64,000 nucleotides of DNA, from contig QXCQ01000132.1 of NCBI GenBank assembly GCA_003576535.1, positions 194,287 through 258,286 of the forward strand, in the 5' to 3' direction. Shown piece after piece: positions 26,214 through 35,247 of this stretch. Made by a program: the position numbers and the translations under genes. The notes under the pieces are model-generated. The model was not told where the DNA came from, made no database searches, and saw nothing but the letters and a program-made list of their open reading frames with translations. The DNA is from Nakamurella silvestris (GTDB lineage: Bacteria; Actinomycetota; Actinomycetes; Mycobacteriales; Nakamurellaceae). Every line of letters begins with the position of its first letter. The first letter of the stretch is position 1.

Positions 26214-28457
26214 TCAGCCCCGGGTGGAGATGCTCACCGAAGCGCCCGGTTCGACCCTGGTCCCGGCGGCCGGGTCCTGGGACCGGGTGGTGCTCCCGGA
26301 GAACCACGGGGTGTGGGTGTCCACCTGCAGACCCAGATCGCCGAGGATCTGGGCCGACTCGTCGATGGAGCGGCCCCGGACGTCAGGGAGGGTCACGGCG
26401 TTCGACAGGACCATCCGTACGGTCGGGGTCGACGGATCGACCAGGGTGCGGGAGGGGGGATCGGTGGAGACCACCGTCCCGGCGTCGTAGGCACTGCTGA
26501 ACTCGGTGCCTCCGTCCAGGACGGTGAACCCGGCCGATTCCAGTTCCGTCCGGGCCGAGTCCGCCGTCTGCCCCAGGGTGTACGGGACGGTCAGCGAATT
26601 CGAGACCACCAGGGACACCTCGCTGCCCTTCGCCCGGCTGACCCCGGCGGCCGGGTCGGTGCCCAGCACGGCGTCGGCGGGCTGCTGCGGGTCGAACCGC
26701 CGCTGCTCGGCCCCGATGGTGAACCCGGCGGCGATGAGTTTGTTCTGCGCATCCTCGATCGACTTGCCGGTGACCTCCGGCACGGCGAGCGGCTGCGGAC
26801 CCTTGGACAGGACCAGGTTCACCGTGCTGCGCAGTTTCACCGGGGTGCCGGAGACCGGACGGGTGGTCACCACGGTGCCGGCGGCGACCGAGTCGTTGTA
26901 GACCTCGTCGGTGGGTTCGCTCACCGGGGTGAGGCTGGCGGCCTTGATCTTCTGTGCGGCGGTGATCGGGTCGGTGCCCGGCTCCAACGCGGGCACCTTG
27001 GGCCGACCCGCGGAGACCACCAGTTGCACGTTGCTGTTGCGGAGCTGCCGGGAGCCCTCGTCCGGGATCACGGTGACGACGGCCCCGGCCGGCACCTGGT
27101 CGTCGAGTTCGGTGACCACCACCGGCGCGAGGTCGGCGTCCCGTACCGCGGCGGCGGCGCTGTCGGCGCTCTGCCCGATCACCGTCGGCATGCTGGTCCA
27201 CCTGCCGGAACCGAGCCACCAGCCGCCGAAGGCGGCCCCGAGGCCGATCAGCACCACCAGTACCCAGGCGATGATGATGCGCCGTCGCCGGCGCTGCACG
27301 GCGGTGGCGGGTGTCCGGGAGCGGCCCGGGGCCCCGTCCGGCCCGACGGCCGCCAGGTCGGCGGTGCCGGCTCCCGTGCCGCGTGGTCCGGTACCGCCGG
27401 GACCGTCCGAACCGGGACGCTCCAGGGTGGGATGCCCGACCGTGGTGGGATGGCCGGGATCACGGGCCGCGCCGGGCACCACCCTGGTCCCGGTGGGACC
27501 GGCGGTGTGGGCGGTCGTCGACCGGGAGACCGACCCGGTCCCCGTTCCCGTGCCACCGGCCGACCCGCGGACCGGCCGAGGGGTCGGCGCCGGCACCAGG
27601 ACCCGGCGGATCCCGAGTTCGGCCCGCAGGGCCAGCGACTCGGCGAGGAAGGCGTTGGCGTCCACCGGTCGCAGGTCCGCATTCCGCGAGGTGGCGGCCA
27701 TGATCATCTCGTCGATCGAGTGCGGTACCCCCGGGGCCAGCAACGACGGGGCGGGCACATCGGTGTGGACGTGCTGGTAGGCCACACTCATGGCGTTCTC
27801 GCCGGCGAACGGCGGGCGGCCGGTGAACATCTCGTAGGCCAGGATGCCGGCGGCGTACACATCGGAACGCTCGTCCGAACGCCCGGTGGAGACCTGCTCG
27901 GGGGAGAGGTATGCGACCGTGCCGAGGATGACGTCCCCGGTGGCCATCGTCATGGAGGAGACCGCGCGGACCAGCCCGAAGTCGGCGACCTTGACCTCAC
28001 CCTTGGTGGAGATCAGCACGTTCTCGGGCTTGACGTCCCGGTGCACCAGACCGGCGCTGTGGGCCGCGCCGAGGGCGGACAGGACCGGCTCGAGGATCGA
28101 CAGGGCCACCGGCACCGACAGGGAACCGTGTTCGCGCAGGACGTCGCGCAGGGTCCCGCCGTCGACCAGCTCCATCACCAGGAAGACGTGCTCCCCGTCC
28201 CGGCCCTGGTCGTAGACGGCGACCACACCGGTGTGGTCCAGAGTGGCCGCCGAGCGGGCCTCCCGTTCGAACCTGGCGAGGAAACTCGGATCACTCACGA
28301 ACTCCGGTTTCATCACCTTGATGGCGACATTGCGCCCGAGTCTGGTGTCGACACCGCGATAGACGGTGGACATCCCACCCCGGGCAATGATCGAGCCCAC
28401 CTGGTAGCGGCCTTCGAGGACCGTGCCCGGCAGACCCGGTTCCGCAGACGTTTCCAC
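26214..28457 (-). CDS. pknL: Ser/Thr protein kinase with five PASTA domains
   Basis: A 747-residue membrane kinase. Residues about 17-275 are a Hanks-type kinase with the ARGGMSTVY glycine loop, K47 in VAIK, H139-R140-D141 in the catalytic loop (HRDVKPEN) and DFG at 159-161. A Gly/Pro-rich juxtamembrane region and one helix (about 394-416) follow. Outside there are five PASTA repeats, starting near MPTVIGQ, VPALEPG, VPEVTGK, VPYTLGQ and LPDVRGR. PASTA domains bind muropeptides or lipid II. Position opposite an Rv2175c-like gene identifies it as PknL, although M. tuberculosis PknL lacks PASTA domains. Start GTG 28457. Confidence 0.92.
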   Translation of the reverse strand: METSAEPGLPGTVLEGRYQVGSIIARGGMSTVYRGVDTRLGRNVAIKVMKPEFVSDPSFLARFEREARSAATLDHTGVVAVYDQGRDGEHVFLVMELVDGGTLRDVLREHGSLSVPVALSILEPVLSALGAAHSAGLVHRDVKPENVLISTKGEVKVADFGLVRAVSSMTMATGDVILGTVAYLSPEQVSTGRSDERSDVYAAGILAYEMFTGRPPFAGENAMSVAYQHVHTDVPAPSLLAPGVPHSIDEMIMAATSRNADLRPVDANAFLAESLALRAELGIRRVLVPAPTPRPVRGSAGGTGTGTGSVSRSTTAHTAGPTGTRVVPGAARDPGHPTTVGHPTLERPGSDGPGGTGPRGTGAGTADLAAVGPDGAPGRSRTPATAVQRRRRRIIIAWVLVVLIGLGAAFGGWWLGSGRWTSMPTVIGQSADSAAAAVRDADLAPVVVTELDDQVPAGAVVTVIPDEGSRQLRNSNVQLVVSAGRPKVPALEPGTDPITAAQKIKAASLTPVSEPTDEVYNDSVAAGTVVTTRPVSGTPVKLRSTVNLVLSKGPQPLAVPEVTGKSIEDAQNKLIAAGFTIGAEQRRFDPQQPADAVLGTDPAAGVSRAKGSEVSLVVSNSLTVPYTLGQTADSARTELESAGFTVLDGGTEFSSAYDAGTVVSTDPPSRTLVDPSTPTVRMVLSNAVTLPDVRGRSIDESAQILGDLGLQVDTHTPWFSGSTTRSQDPAAGTRVEPGASVSISTRG

Positions 28458-28496
28458 CCGGTCAGTCTAGAAGTTCGGTGGGCCACCTCGGTGCCG

Positions 28497-28868
28497 ATGT
28501 CGGTAAACGGCGCGGTCGGTGGCACCCTGGTAGTTGTGTCTACGCCTAACTACGTCCCTTTGCCGGATATCGCCGAAGCCCTCGACCTGATCATCACCAA
28601 GGCTCACCAGCTGATCAAGGACGGGCAGCTCATCGCGGTCCGCCGCGACGGAGCCCTGCGGGTCCCCGCCGAGTTCGTCCAGGACGGTCTCATCGTCAAG
28701 AGCCTGCCCGGCACGATCACCCTGCTGCGGGACGCCGGGTTCGAGGACCAGGAGATCATCGACTGGTTGTTCACCGAGGACGAGGCCCTGCCGGGTACCC
28801 CGATCCAGGCGCTCAGGGAGAACCGGGGTACCGAGATCAAGCGCCGGGCACAGGCCAGCGGCTTCTGA
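28497..28868 (+). CDS. Rv2175c-like DNA-binding protein, PknL substrate family
   Basis: A protein of 123 residues (110 if GTG 28536 is used). It has an atypical helix-turn-helix (VPLPDIAEALDLIITKAHQL), a wing-like DGQLIAVRRDGALRVP and the conserved C-terminal block LRENRGTEIKRRAQASGF. In mycobacteria Rv2175c binds DNA and is phosphorylated by PknL encoded next to it; the divergent pair is conserved here. Only 39 bp separate the two starts if ATG 28497 is right, so their promoters must overlap coding sequence or be leaderless. A palindrome follows the stop. Confidence 0.85.
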   Translation: MSVNGAVGGTLVVVSTPNYVPLPDIAEALDLIITKAHQLIKDGQLIAVRRDGALRVPAEFVQDGLIVKSLPGTITLLRDAGFEDQEIIDWLFTEDEALPGTPIQALRENRGTEIKRRAQASGF

Positions 28869-28875
28869 AAACCCC

Positions 28876-28945
28876 GTTCCCGCGCACCGTTCCGGGGTCC
28901 GCGCACCCTGCAGAGTGCGCCGATCCGGGTACGGTGCGCGGGAAC
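28876..28945. repeat. intergenic palindrome, family C; likely bidirectional terminator
   Basis: Fifteen-base arms GTTCCCGCGCACCGT and ACGGTGCGCGGGAAC are exact complements, and the stem continues with mismatches. It lies between the convergent Rv2175c-like gene and the prenyl synthase. Confidence 0.8.
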
Positions 28946-28952
28946 CCAGGTG

Positions 28953-30047
28953 TCAGCGTCGGCGTTGGGTGGCGGCGACCGCCAGATCACGCAGCTGCCG
29001 GCGCACGGTGTCGTCGATGCCCGAACGGTCGAGGGCCGCGAGGCCGCTGGTGACCAGTTCGCTGATCCGGTCCTCCATCGCGGTGACGGCGTCGGTCCCG
29101 GCGATGATCCCGGCGAGCCGGTCCACCTGCCGCGGCGTGGCGGCGGTGCCCACACCCGCGTCGAGTTCGGCCAACAACGCCGGGGAGGTCTCGGCGAGTT
29201 CGGACCTGGCGGTGGCCAGCAGCAGGGTCTTCTTCCCCTCGACCAGGTCGTCCCCGGCGGGTTTGCCGGTGACCGACGGGTCGCCGAACACACCCAGCAG
29301 GTCATCGCGCAGCTGGAAGGCGATACCGATGTCGACCCCGAACCGGCGAAGCTCGGCCACCACCTCCCGGCCCGCCCCGGCCAGGGAGGCACCGATCTGC
29401 AACGGACGTTCGACCGTGTAGGCAGCGGTCTTGTACCGATTGACCCGCATCGCATCCCTGGCCTGTTCGGCCGGGCCGACATTGGCGGCCGCGGTGCGCA
29501 GGTCCAGCAACTGGCCGGACAGGACCTCGGTCCGCATCTCCCGCCAGGCCGACCAGGCGGCCGCCGGGGCGTCCAGGGCCAACGCTGCCTCGGCGAACAG
29601 GTCGTCGGCCCAGGCCAGCGCCAGGTCGCCGAGGATGAGGGCGCTGCTGATCCCGTAGTGCTCGGCCTCGCCCTCGAAACCGCCGTCGGCGTGGCTCTTG
29701 GCCATCGTCCGGTGGGCGCTGGGGGCGCCGCGCCGGGTTTCCGACCGATCGATGATGTCGTCGTGCAGCAGCGCGCAGGCCTGGATCAGCTCGAGGGAGG
29801 CCGCCGCCCGGACTGCCTGCTCCCCGGCGGCACCGTCCGCGGAACCGCCGCCGGCGAGCCAGCCGCACACCAGGAACTGTGGCCGAAGTCTCTTGCCGCC
29901 GTTCATCGTGAAGCGGATGAGTTCGTCCACCCCGGTGTCCAACCGGGGGTCGATGGCCAGGACCTCGGCCCGCCGAACGGCCAGTTCGGTCTGAAGGAGG
30001 TGGCCAACTGCGGCCGGGATGTCGTGGTGGTTCGCGATCGCCTGCAC
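28953..30047 (-). CDS. polyprenyl diphosphate synthase (IdsA-type)
   Basis: A 364-residue trans-isoprenyl diphosphate synthase. GGKRLRPQF binds the pyrophosphate, and the two Asp-rich motifs are DDIID and DDLLG, within LLHDDIIDRSETRRG and FQLRDDLLGVFGD. The residues before the first motif, which help set chain length, are CALL, typical of short-chain enzymes making C15-C20 products. It corresponds to Rv2173 (idsA2). Likely products are geranylgeranyl or farnesyl diphosphate for menaquinone and lipid carriers; the exact chain length is inferred. Confidence 0.92.
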   Translation of the reverse strand: MQAIANHHDIPAAVGHLLQTELAVRRAEVLAIDPRLDTGVDELIRFTMNGGKRLRPQFLVCGWLAGGGSADGAAGEQAVRAAASLELIQACALLHDDIIDRSETRRGAPSAHRTMAKSHADGGFEGEAEHYGISSALILGDLALAWADDLFAEAALALDAPAAAWSAWREMRTEVLSGQLLDLRTAAANVGPAEQARDAMRVNRYKTAAYTVERPLQIGASLAGAGREVVAELRRFGVDIGIAFQLRDDLLGVFGDPSVTGKPAGDDLVEGKKTLLLATARSELAETSPALLAELDAGVGTAATPRQVDRLAGIIAGTDAVTAMEDRISELVTSGLAALDRSGIDDTVRRQLRDLAVAATQRRR

Positions 30048-30127
30048 CGCCCCAGTCTGCCTGCCGCTCGCCGGGACCTGACGCCAGGCCCGCAGTCCCG
30101 ATCCGGCGCGAAGTAGGATTCGTGTTC

Positions 30128-31045
30128 ATGGTGACCGTTCGCGACCGGCTTTCCGCACCCGGCCTGCACATCTCCGTGGAGTTCTACCCGCCACGTGACG
30201 ATGCGGAGGAGGGTGTCCTGTGGCATGCGATCCGTCGTCTCGAACCGTTGCAGCCGGCCTTCGTGTCCGTGACCTACGGTGCGGGCGGGTCCAGCCGGGA
30301 CCGCACCATCCGGGTCACCGAGCGGATCGCCCGCGAAACCACCCTGCTTCCGGTGGCCCACCTGACGGCGGTCGGCCACTCGGTGACGGAGCTGCGCCAT
30401 GTCATCGGCTCGTACGCAGCCGTCGGTGTCCGCAACATCCTCGCCGTCCGCGGGGACCCGCCCGGGGACGACCCGCTGGCCGACTGGGTCGCCCATCCGG
30501 AAGGGTTGGACTACGCCGACGAACTCGTCACCCTGATCCGCTCCCTCGGCGACTTCTCCGTCGGGGTAGCGGCCTTCCCCGGCATGCACCCACGTTCGGC
30601 CGATATGGAGACCGACACCCGGTATTTCGTCGGCAAGGTCCGGGCCGGCGCCGATTACGCGATCACCCAGATGCTTTACACGGCCACCGACTACACCGAC
30701 CTGCGGGCACGCGCCCTGGCGGCCGGGGCGGATGTGCCGATCCTGCCGGGAATCATGCCCGTCACCTCCTACGGGCGGCTGCGCCGGATGCAGGACCTGT
30801 CGGGCCAGGCCGCCCCGCTGGAACTGGCCGAGCGGCTGCGTGCGGTCGACGGTGACACCAAGGCCGGCTACCGGATCGGTATCGACCACGCCGTCGCCAT
30901 GTGCGCGGAGCTGATCGAGGCCGGTGCCCCCGGGCTGCACTTCAACACCTTCAACCGGTCGCGGGCGACCGTGGACGTCCTGAGTGAACTGGGTCTTGTC
31001 GACGGGGCGGCCAGCGCGGCCGGCGTGGCGGTGGCAACCGGCTAG
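30128..31045 (+). CDS. methylenetetrahydrofolate reductase-like flavoprotein
   Basis: A 305-residue TIM-barrel protein of the MetF family. It starts with SVEFYPPRDDAEEGVLW (the SxEFFPP motif), then VTYGAGGSSRDRTI, RNILAVRGDPPGDDP, and the FAD-region motifs ADYAITQMLYTATDYTDL and PGIMPVTSYGRL. It makes methyl-tetrahydrofolate for methionine synthesis. The position matches Rv2172c, an FAD-binding MTHFR-type protein in mycobacteria. ATG 30128 has AGGA nine bases upstream; a GTG at 30122 is also possible. The next gene starts directly after its stop. Confidence 0.92.
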   Translation: MVTVRDRLSAPGLHISVEFYPPRDDAEEGVLWHAIRRLEPLQPAFVSVTYGAGGSSRDRTIRVTERIARETTLLPVAHLTAVGHSVTELRHVIGSYAAVGVRNILAVRGDPPGDDPLADWVAHPEGLDYADELVTLIRSLGDFSVGVAAFPGMHPRSADMETDTRYFVGKVRAGADYAITQMLYTATDYTDLRARALAAGADVPILPGIMPVTSYGRLRRMQDLSGQAAPLELAERLRAVDGDTKAGYRIGIDHAVAMCAELIEAGAPGLHFNTFNRSRATVDVLSELGLVDGAASAAGVAVATG

Positions 31046-32551
31046 ATGGACACTCTGGAGAAAATTCTGGGCCTGACGTCCCTGGTCCTGCTGGTCGCCG
31101 TTGCGGCGGTGCGTTTCTCCAGAAAACTGGGTATGCCCTCCCTGCTGCTGTACCTGGGTATCGGGGTGCTGCTGGGCAATGCCGGTCTGGGCATCGACTT
31201 CGGCACCGGTCCGGGGGCGACCCTGCTGACCGAGCAGGTCGGTCTCGGGGCGCTCGTGCTGATCCTGGCCGAGGGTGGCATCACCACCCGGTGGTCCAAT
31301 GTGCGGCCGGCCCTGGGACTCGGTATCGCCCTGGCCACCGTCTCGGTGGTGGTGTCGATCGGAGTGGCCGGTCTCGGGGTCCACCTGATCATGGGGTTCG
31401 ACTGGCGGACCTCCCTGCTCTGGGGTGCGGTCCTCTCCTCGACCGATGCCGCTGCGGTGTTCTCCGTCCTGCGCGGGGTCGGGGTCAAACCCAAACTCGC
31501 CGCCGCGCTGGAACTGGAATCGGGTCTCAACGACGCGCCGGTGGTCATCGCCGTCCTGCTGCTCGCCGGGACGACCGAGATCAGCTGGCTTGACCCGCTG
31601 CTGGTGGTCTACGAGCTGATCGTGGGGCTGGTCGTCGGCGCGGTGCTGGGGTACTGCGGTGCCTGGCTGCTCAAACGCGGGGCGATACCCGTGGCGGGTC
31701 TGTATCCGCTGGCCGCGATGGCCGTCATCTGGGGGGCCTACGCCGTCGGGCAGTTCGCCCATGCCTCCGGTTTCCTGGCGGTGTACGTGGCTGCGTTGAT
31801 CCTGGGCAATTCCCGGCTGCCGCACCGGCAGTCCACCCTCTCCTTCGCCGAGGGCCTCGGCTGGATCGCCCAGATCGGACTCTTCGTCCTGCTCGGGCTG
31901 TACGTGGATCCCACCCGGCTGCCGGGCTCCCTGCTCGCCGGGATCGCCATCGGACTGATGGTCCTGCTGGTGGCCCGGCCGCTCTCGATCATCGCCGCGG
32001 CCACACCGTTCCGATTGCCCTGGCGGGAACAGGCGATGTTGTCCTGGTCCGGCCTGCGGGGGGCGGTGCCCATCGTGCTCGCGATGATCCCGTTGATGTA
32101 CGGCCGGGAGACCTCCCAGCAGCTGCTGGACGTCGTGGTGATCATCGTGGTCATCTACACCCTGATCCAGGGCACCACCCTGCCCTGGGTGGCCCGCAAG
32201 CTCGGTGTGGTCCAGCACGGGGAGCCCAGCGAGGTCCAGGTCGAGGCCGCCCCGTTGGAGGAGATGGGGGCCCAGCTGTTGCAGGTCCGCATCCCGCAGG
32301 GGTCCCGGATGCACGGTGTCTACATCGGCGAGCTGCGCTTCCCGGCCGGGGTGGTGGTCTCCCTGCTGCTGCGTGACGGCAAACCGATCGCCGCCCTGGC
32401 GACCACCCGGCTGCAGTACGGGGACCAGCTGCTGGTCGTCACCCCGGATGCGGTGCGGGCCGACACCGAGCGCCGGCTGCGGGCCGTCGGGCGTGGGGGA
32501 GCCCTGGCCTCCTGGTTCGGTGAGAAGGGTGATTCCGGGCCCGGACAGTGA
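31046..32551 (+). CDS. CPA1-family K+(Na+)/H+ antiporter with RCK_C domain
   Basis: A 501-residue transporter of about 12-13 membrane helices. TDAAAVFSVLRG and LESGLNDAPVVIAVLLLAG give the conserved helix-5-type acidic core of NhaP/CvrA-like exchangers. About 100 residues after the membrane part form a TrkA-C/RCK_C domain (LLQVRIPQGSRMHGVYIGEL), often a nucleotide sensor. In some bacteria such domains bind c-di-AMP, which would be notable given the riboswitches in this window, but that is inference. ATG 31046 directly follows the metF-like TAG, so they share a transcript. Confidence 0.9.
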   Translation: MDTLEKILGLTSLVLLVAVAAVRFSRKLGMPSLLLYLGIGVLLGNAGLGIDFGTGPGATLLTEQVGLGALVLILAEGGITTRWSNVRPALGLGIALATVSVVVSIGVAGLGVHLIMGFDWRTSLLWGAVLSSTDAAAVFSVLRGVGVKPKLAAALELESGLNDAPVVIAVLLLAGTTEISWLDPLLVVYELIVGLVVGAVLGYCGAWLLKRGAIPVAGLYPLAAMAVIWGAYAVGQFAHASGFLAVYVAALILGNSRLPHRQSTLSFAEGLGWIAQIGLFVLLGLYVDPTRLPGSLLAGIAIGLMVLLVARPLSIIAAATPFRLPWREQAMLSWSGLRGAVPIVLAMIPLMYGRETSQQLLDVVVIIVVIYTLIQGTTLPWVARKLGVVQHGEPSEVQVEAAPLEEMGAQLLQVRIPQGSRMHGVYIGELRFPAGVVVSLLLRDGKPIAALATTRLQYGDQLLVVTPDAVRADTERRLRAVGRGGALASWFGEKGDSGPGQ

Positions 32552-32582
32552 TCGGTACCGGGTGGTTCGCTAGATTCCGGGA

Positions 32583-33275
32583 ATGACCACGGGAACCGAT
32601 CCGGACCGCATCCAGGCCCTGCGTGAGGCGGAGGCGAAGGCCGCACAACTCTTCGACGAGATCGTGGCCCGCGGGCTGATCGCACCCGGGCGCGGGGAAC
32701 GCGAACTCAGCGACCAGGTGCGGGACCTGGCCAACGAGATGTTCGGTGTCCGCAAGTTCTGGCACAAGCGTATCGTCCGCTCCGGCGTCAACACCCTGGA
32801 GCCGTACCGGTCCAACCCGCCGGACCGGCGGTTGGCCGAGGACGACATCCTGTTCTTCGACTTCGGTCCGATCTTCGAGGACTGGGAGGCCGATTTCGGG
32901 CGGACCTACGTGGTCGGCGAGGACCCGGCCAAACACCGGATCGCGGCCGATCTGCCGCGCCTGTGGAACCTGGGCAGGGAGTACTTCCGGAACAACCCCG
33001 ACCTCACGGGCACCGAGTTCTTCGACCACGTGCTCGGTCTGATCGCCGACGCCGGGTGGGGGCACGGCGCGAGCCACGCGGGTCACCTGGTGGGGGAGTT
33101 CCCGCACGAGCGCATCAACGGGGACGAGATCGACTGCTACATCACCGCAGGCAACGACCAGCCCATGCGCCGGCCGGATGCGGCGGGCAACCCGTGCCAC
33201 TGGATCCTGGAGATCCACCTCACCGACGTCGAGCGCGGGTTCGGGGCGTTCTACGAGCAGCTGCTCGACATCTGA
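32583..33275 (+). CDS. M24-family metallopeptidase-like protein
   Basis: A 230-residue pita-bread-fold protein of the methionine aminopeptidase/prolidase superfamily. FFDFGPIFEDWEADFGRTYV carries the first metal-binding aspartates (D, D), GASHAGHLVGEFPHER the His, and HWILEIHLTD a Glu. Single-domain M24 proteins of this size occur in actinobacteria and may be dipeptidases or non-enzymatic. Substrate unknown. A hairpin repeat follows at 33318. Confidence 0.82.
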   Translation: MTTGTDPDRIQALREAEAKAAQLFDEIVARGLIAPGRGERELSDQVRDLANEMFGVRKFWHKRIVRSGVNTLEPYRSNPPDRRLAEDDILFFDFGPIFEDWEADFGRTYVVGEDPAKHRIAADLPRLWNLGREYFRNNPDLTGTEFFDHVLGLIADAGWGHGASHAGHLVGEFPHERINGDEIDCYITAGNDQPMRRPDAAGNPCHWILEIHLTDVERGFGAFYEQLLDI

Positions 33276-33317
33276 TCCTCCCGGACCGCCGCCACCCCGG
33301 TCCGCTTGGGCTGCCCT

Positions 33318-33369
33318 GCGGTGGGATATGCGCAGTTGTGAGCCTTCACAACTGCGCATGTCCCACCGC
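33318..33369. repeat. 24-bp-arm palindrome between same-strand genes
   Basis: GCGGTGGGATATGCGCAGTT(GTGA) at 33318-33341 pairs with 33346-33369 with a single mismatch around a 4-base loop. It is one of the longest near-perfect stems in the window. It may terminate the M24 gene transcript. Its sequence does not match families A-C. Confidence 0.8.
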
Positions 33370-33466
33370 GGGATCGGCTCCTGGACTTCATCTGCGAGCG
33401 CGACCGCCGGATCACCTCAGACCGGCTCGGGTTCTGGTTGCTGCGGTGGAATGGGACACTGGAACG

Positions 33467-34219
33467 GTGAGTGCCGAAATCCCCCCAGAATCCACTCGAC
33501 CGAGCGCTGCGACCGGGTCGGAGGCCGAGGTCCCGAACGCCGGAGCGACCGCCCCCGGCACTCCTGCCCCCGAGGTCGCCGGTGCCGTCGAGGCCGAGAT
33601 CGCACCTGCCGAACCGGTCGCGCCGAAGCATCCACGCCGGGTCGCCCTGTTGGCGATCCTCGCGTTCGTGATCGTGGTCGCCGACCTGATCACCAAGATC
33701 ATCGCGGTGGCCACCCTGGACGAGGGCACGCCCCCGGATCAGCAGCCCCGGATCCTCGGCGGACTCGTCTACTTCTCGCTCATCCGCAATCCCGGCGCGG
33801 CCTTCTCCATGGCCACCGGCATGACGTGGCTGCTCTCCCTGGTGGTGATCGCCGTCATCATCGTCATCATCCGACTGGCGAGCCGACTGCGCTCCAAGCC
33901 CTGGGCCATCGCCCTCGGCCTGGTCCTCGGTGGTGCCATCGGCAACCTGATCGACCGGATCTTCCGCGCCCCGGGATTCCTGCAGGGACATGTGGTCGAC
34001 TTCGTCTCCGTGTTCGGGCCCAACGCCGAGCACTTCCCGGTCTTCAACGTGGCCGACTCGGCGATCACCATCGGCGGGATCATGCTGGTCCTGACGGCAC
34101 TCTCGGGTGTCGACTACGACGGCACCCGGGTCGCCAAGACCCCCAAGAAGATCAAGGGTGCCGCCGCCGACCGCGCGAGCGCACCGACCACCTCCAGTGA
34201 TGAGCAAGGAAACGTATGA
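33467..34219 (+). CDS. lspA: signal peptidase II (prolipoprotein signal peptidase)
   Basis: A 250-residue aspartyl membrane peptidase that cleaves lipoprotein signal peptides after lipid attachment. The catalytic aspartates lie in [13 protein letters not shown] and [12 protein letters not shown]; four helices start at [19 protein letters not shown]. An N-terminal extension of about 55 residues, rich in Ala/Pro/Glu, precedes the first helix and is longer than in most LspA. A Lys-rich tail follows. Start GTG 33467. It overlaps rluD by 4 bp. Confidence 0.95.
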   Translation: MSAEIPPESTRPSAATGSEAEVPNAGATAPGTPAPEVAGAVEAEIAPAEPVAPKHPRRVALLAILAFVIVVADLITKIIAVATLDEGTPPDQQPRILGGLVYFSLIRNPGAAFSMATGMTWLLSLVVIAVIIVIIRLASRLRSKPWAIALGLVLGGAIGNLIDRIFRAPGFLQGHVVDFVSVFGPNAEHFPVFNVADSAITIGGIMLVLTALSGVDYDGTRVAKTPKKIKGAAADRASAPTTSSDEQGNV

Positions 34220-35145
34220 GCGACACCAGATCCCTTCCGGTACCCGACGGGCTCGCCGGGGAACGGGCGGATTCGGGTCTGGCACGTCTGCTGGGCATGA
34301 GCCGGACCACCATCGCCACCATGATCGACGCCGGTGACGTCCTCGTCGCCGGCCAGCCGGTGGCCAGGTCCGAACGGCTGAACGCCGGGGACTGGCTGGA
34401 GATCACTCTGCCGACCCCGGTCACCCGGCCGCCGGTCGAGGTCGCCGAGTACGAGGGCCTCGGGATCATCTACCAGGACGCCGACATCGTCGTCGTCGAC
34501 AAACCCGTCGGGGTGGCCGCCCATGCCAGCCCCGGCTGGACCGGTCCGACCGTGACCGGTGTGCTCGCCGCCCGGGGCATCCAGGTGGCCCAGCAGGGCG
34601 CCGAGGAACGACAGGGCATCGTGCACCGCCTGGACGTCGGCACCACCGGTGTCATGGTGGTGGCCAAGTCGGCCCGCGCGTACACCGAGCTGAAGGCCGC
34701 CTTCAAGGAGCGCACGGTCGAGAAGATCTACCACGCGATCTGCCAGGGCCACCCCGATCCCTCGACGGGCACCATCGACGCACCGATCGGCCGGCACCCG
34801 CGCTCGGACTGGAAGTTCGCGGTGATGGACGACGGGAAGAACGCCGTCACCCACTACGACACCCTCGAGGCCTTCCGGGCCGCGAGCCTGATGGAGATCC
34901 ACCTGGAAACCGGTAGGACCCACCAGATCCGGGTGCACTTCTCGGCCCTGGGGCGGCCGCTCGCCGGCGACCAGACCTACGGCGCCGACCCGAAGCTGAC
35001 CGCCCAGCTCGGCCTGACCCGGCAGTGGCTGCACGCCCACACCCTCGCCTTCGCCCACCCCGACGACGGCCGCCGGGTGGAGTTCACCAGCCCGTACCCG
35101 GCCGACCTCGACCACGCCCTCGGTGTGTTGCGGGCGACGTCTTGA
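34216..35145 (+). CDS. rluD: RluA-family 23S rRNA pseudouridine synthase
   Basis: A 309-residue enzyme with an N-terminal S4 RNA-binding domain ([20 protein letters not shown]) and the catalytic aspartate in [33 protein letters not shown] is the C-terminal RluA signature. RluD-type enzymes modify helix 69 of 23S rRNA; the precise target is inferred from the lspA-rluD neighbourhood, which is widespread in bacteria. It overlaps lspA by 4 bp and ends about 100 bp before dnaE1. Confidence 0.93.
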   Translation: MSDTRSLPVPDGLAGERADSGLARLLGMSRTTIATMIDAGDVLVAGQPVARSERLNAGDWLEITLPTPVTRPPVEVAEYEGLGIIYQDADIVVVDKPVGVAAHASPGWTGPTVTGVLAARGIQVAQQGAEERQGIVHRLDVGTTGVMVVAKSARAYTELKAAFKERTVEKIYHAICQGHPDPSTGTIDAPIGRHPRSDWKFAVMDDGKNAVTHYDTLEAFRAASLMEIHLETGRTHQIRVHFSALGRPLAGDQTYGADPKLTAQLGLTRQWLHAHTLAFAHPDDGRRVEFTSPYPADLDHALGVLRATS

Positions 35146-35247
35146 GCCGTTGTCGGACCGCAGTGCTAGAACAGAACGAGCCGGCACACCAGACGTCGGA
35201 GATCGACGGTCTGCCGGTGGCGGCACCACGATGTGAGAGGGAGTTGA

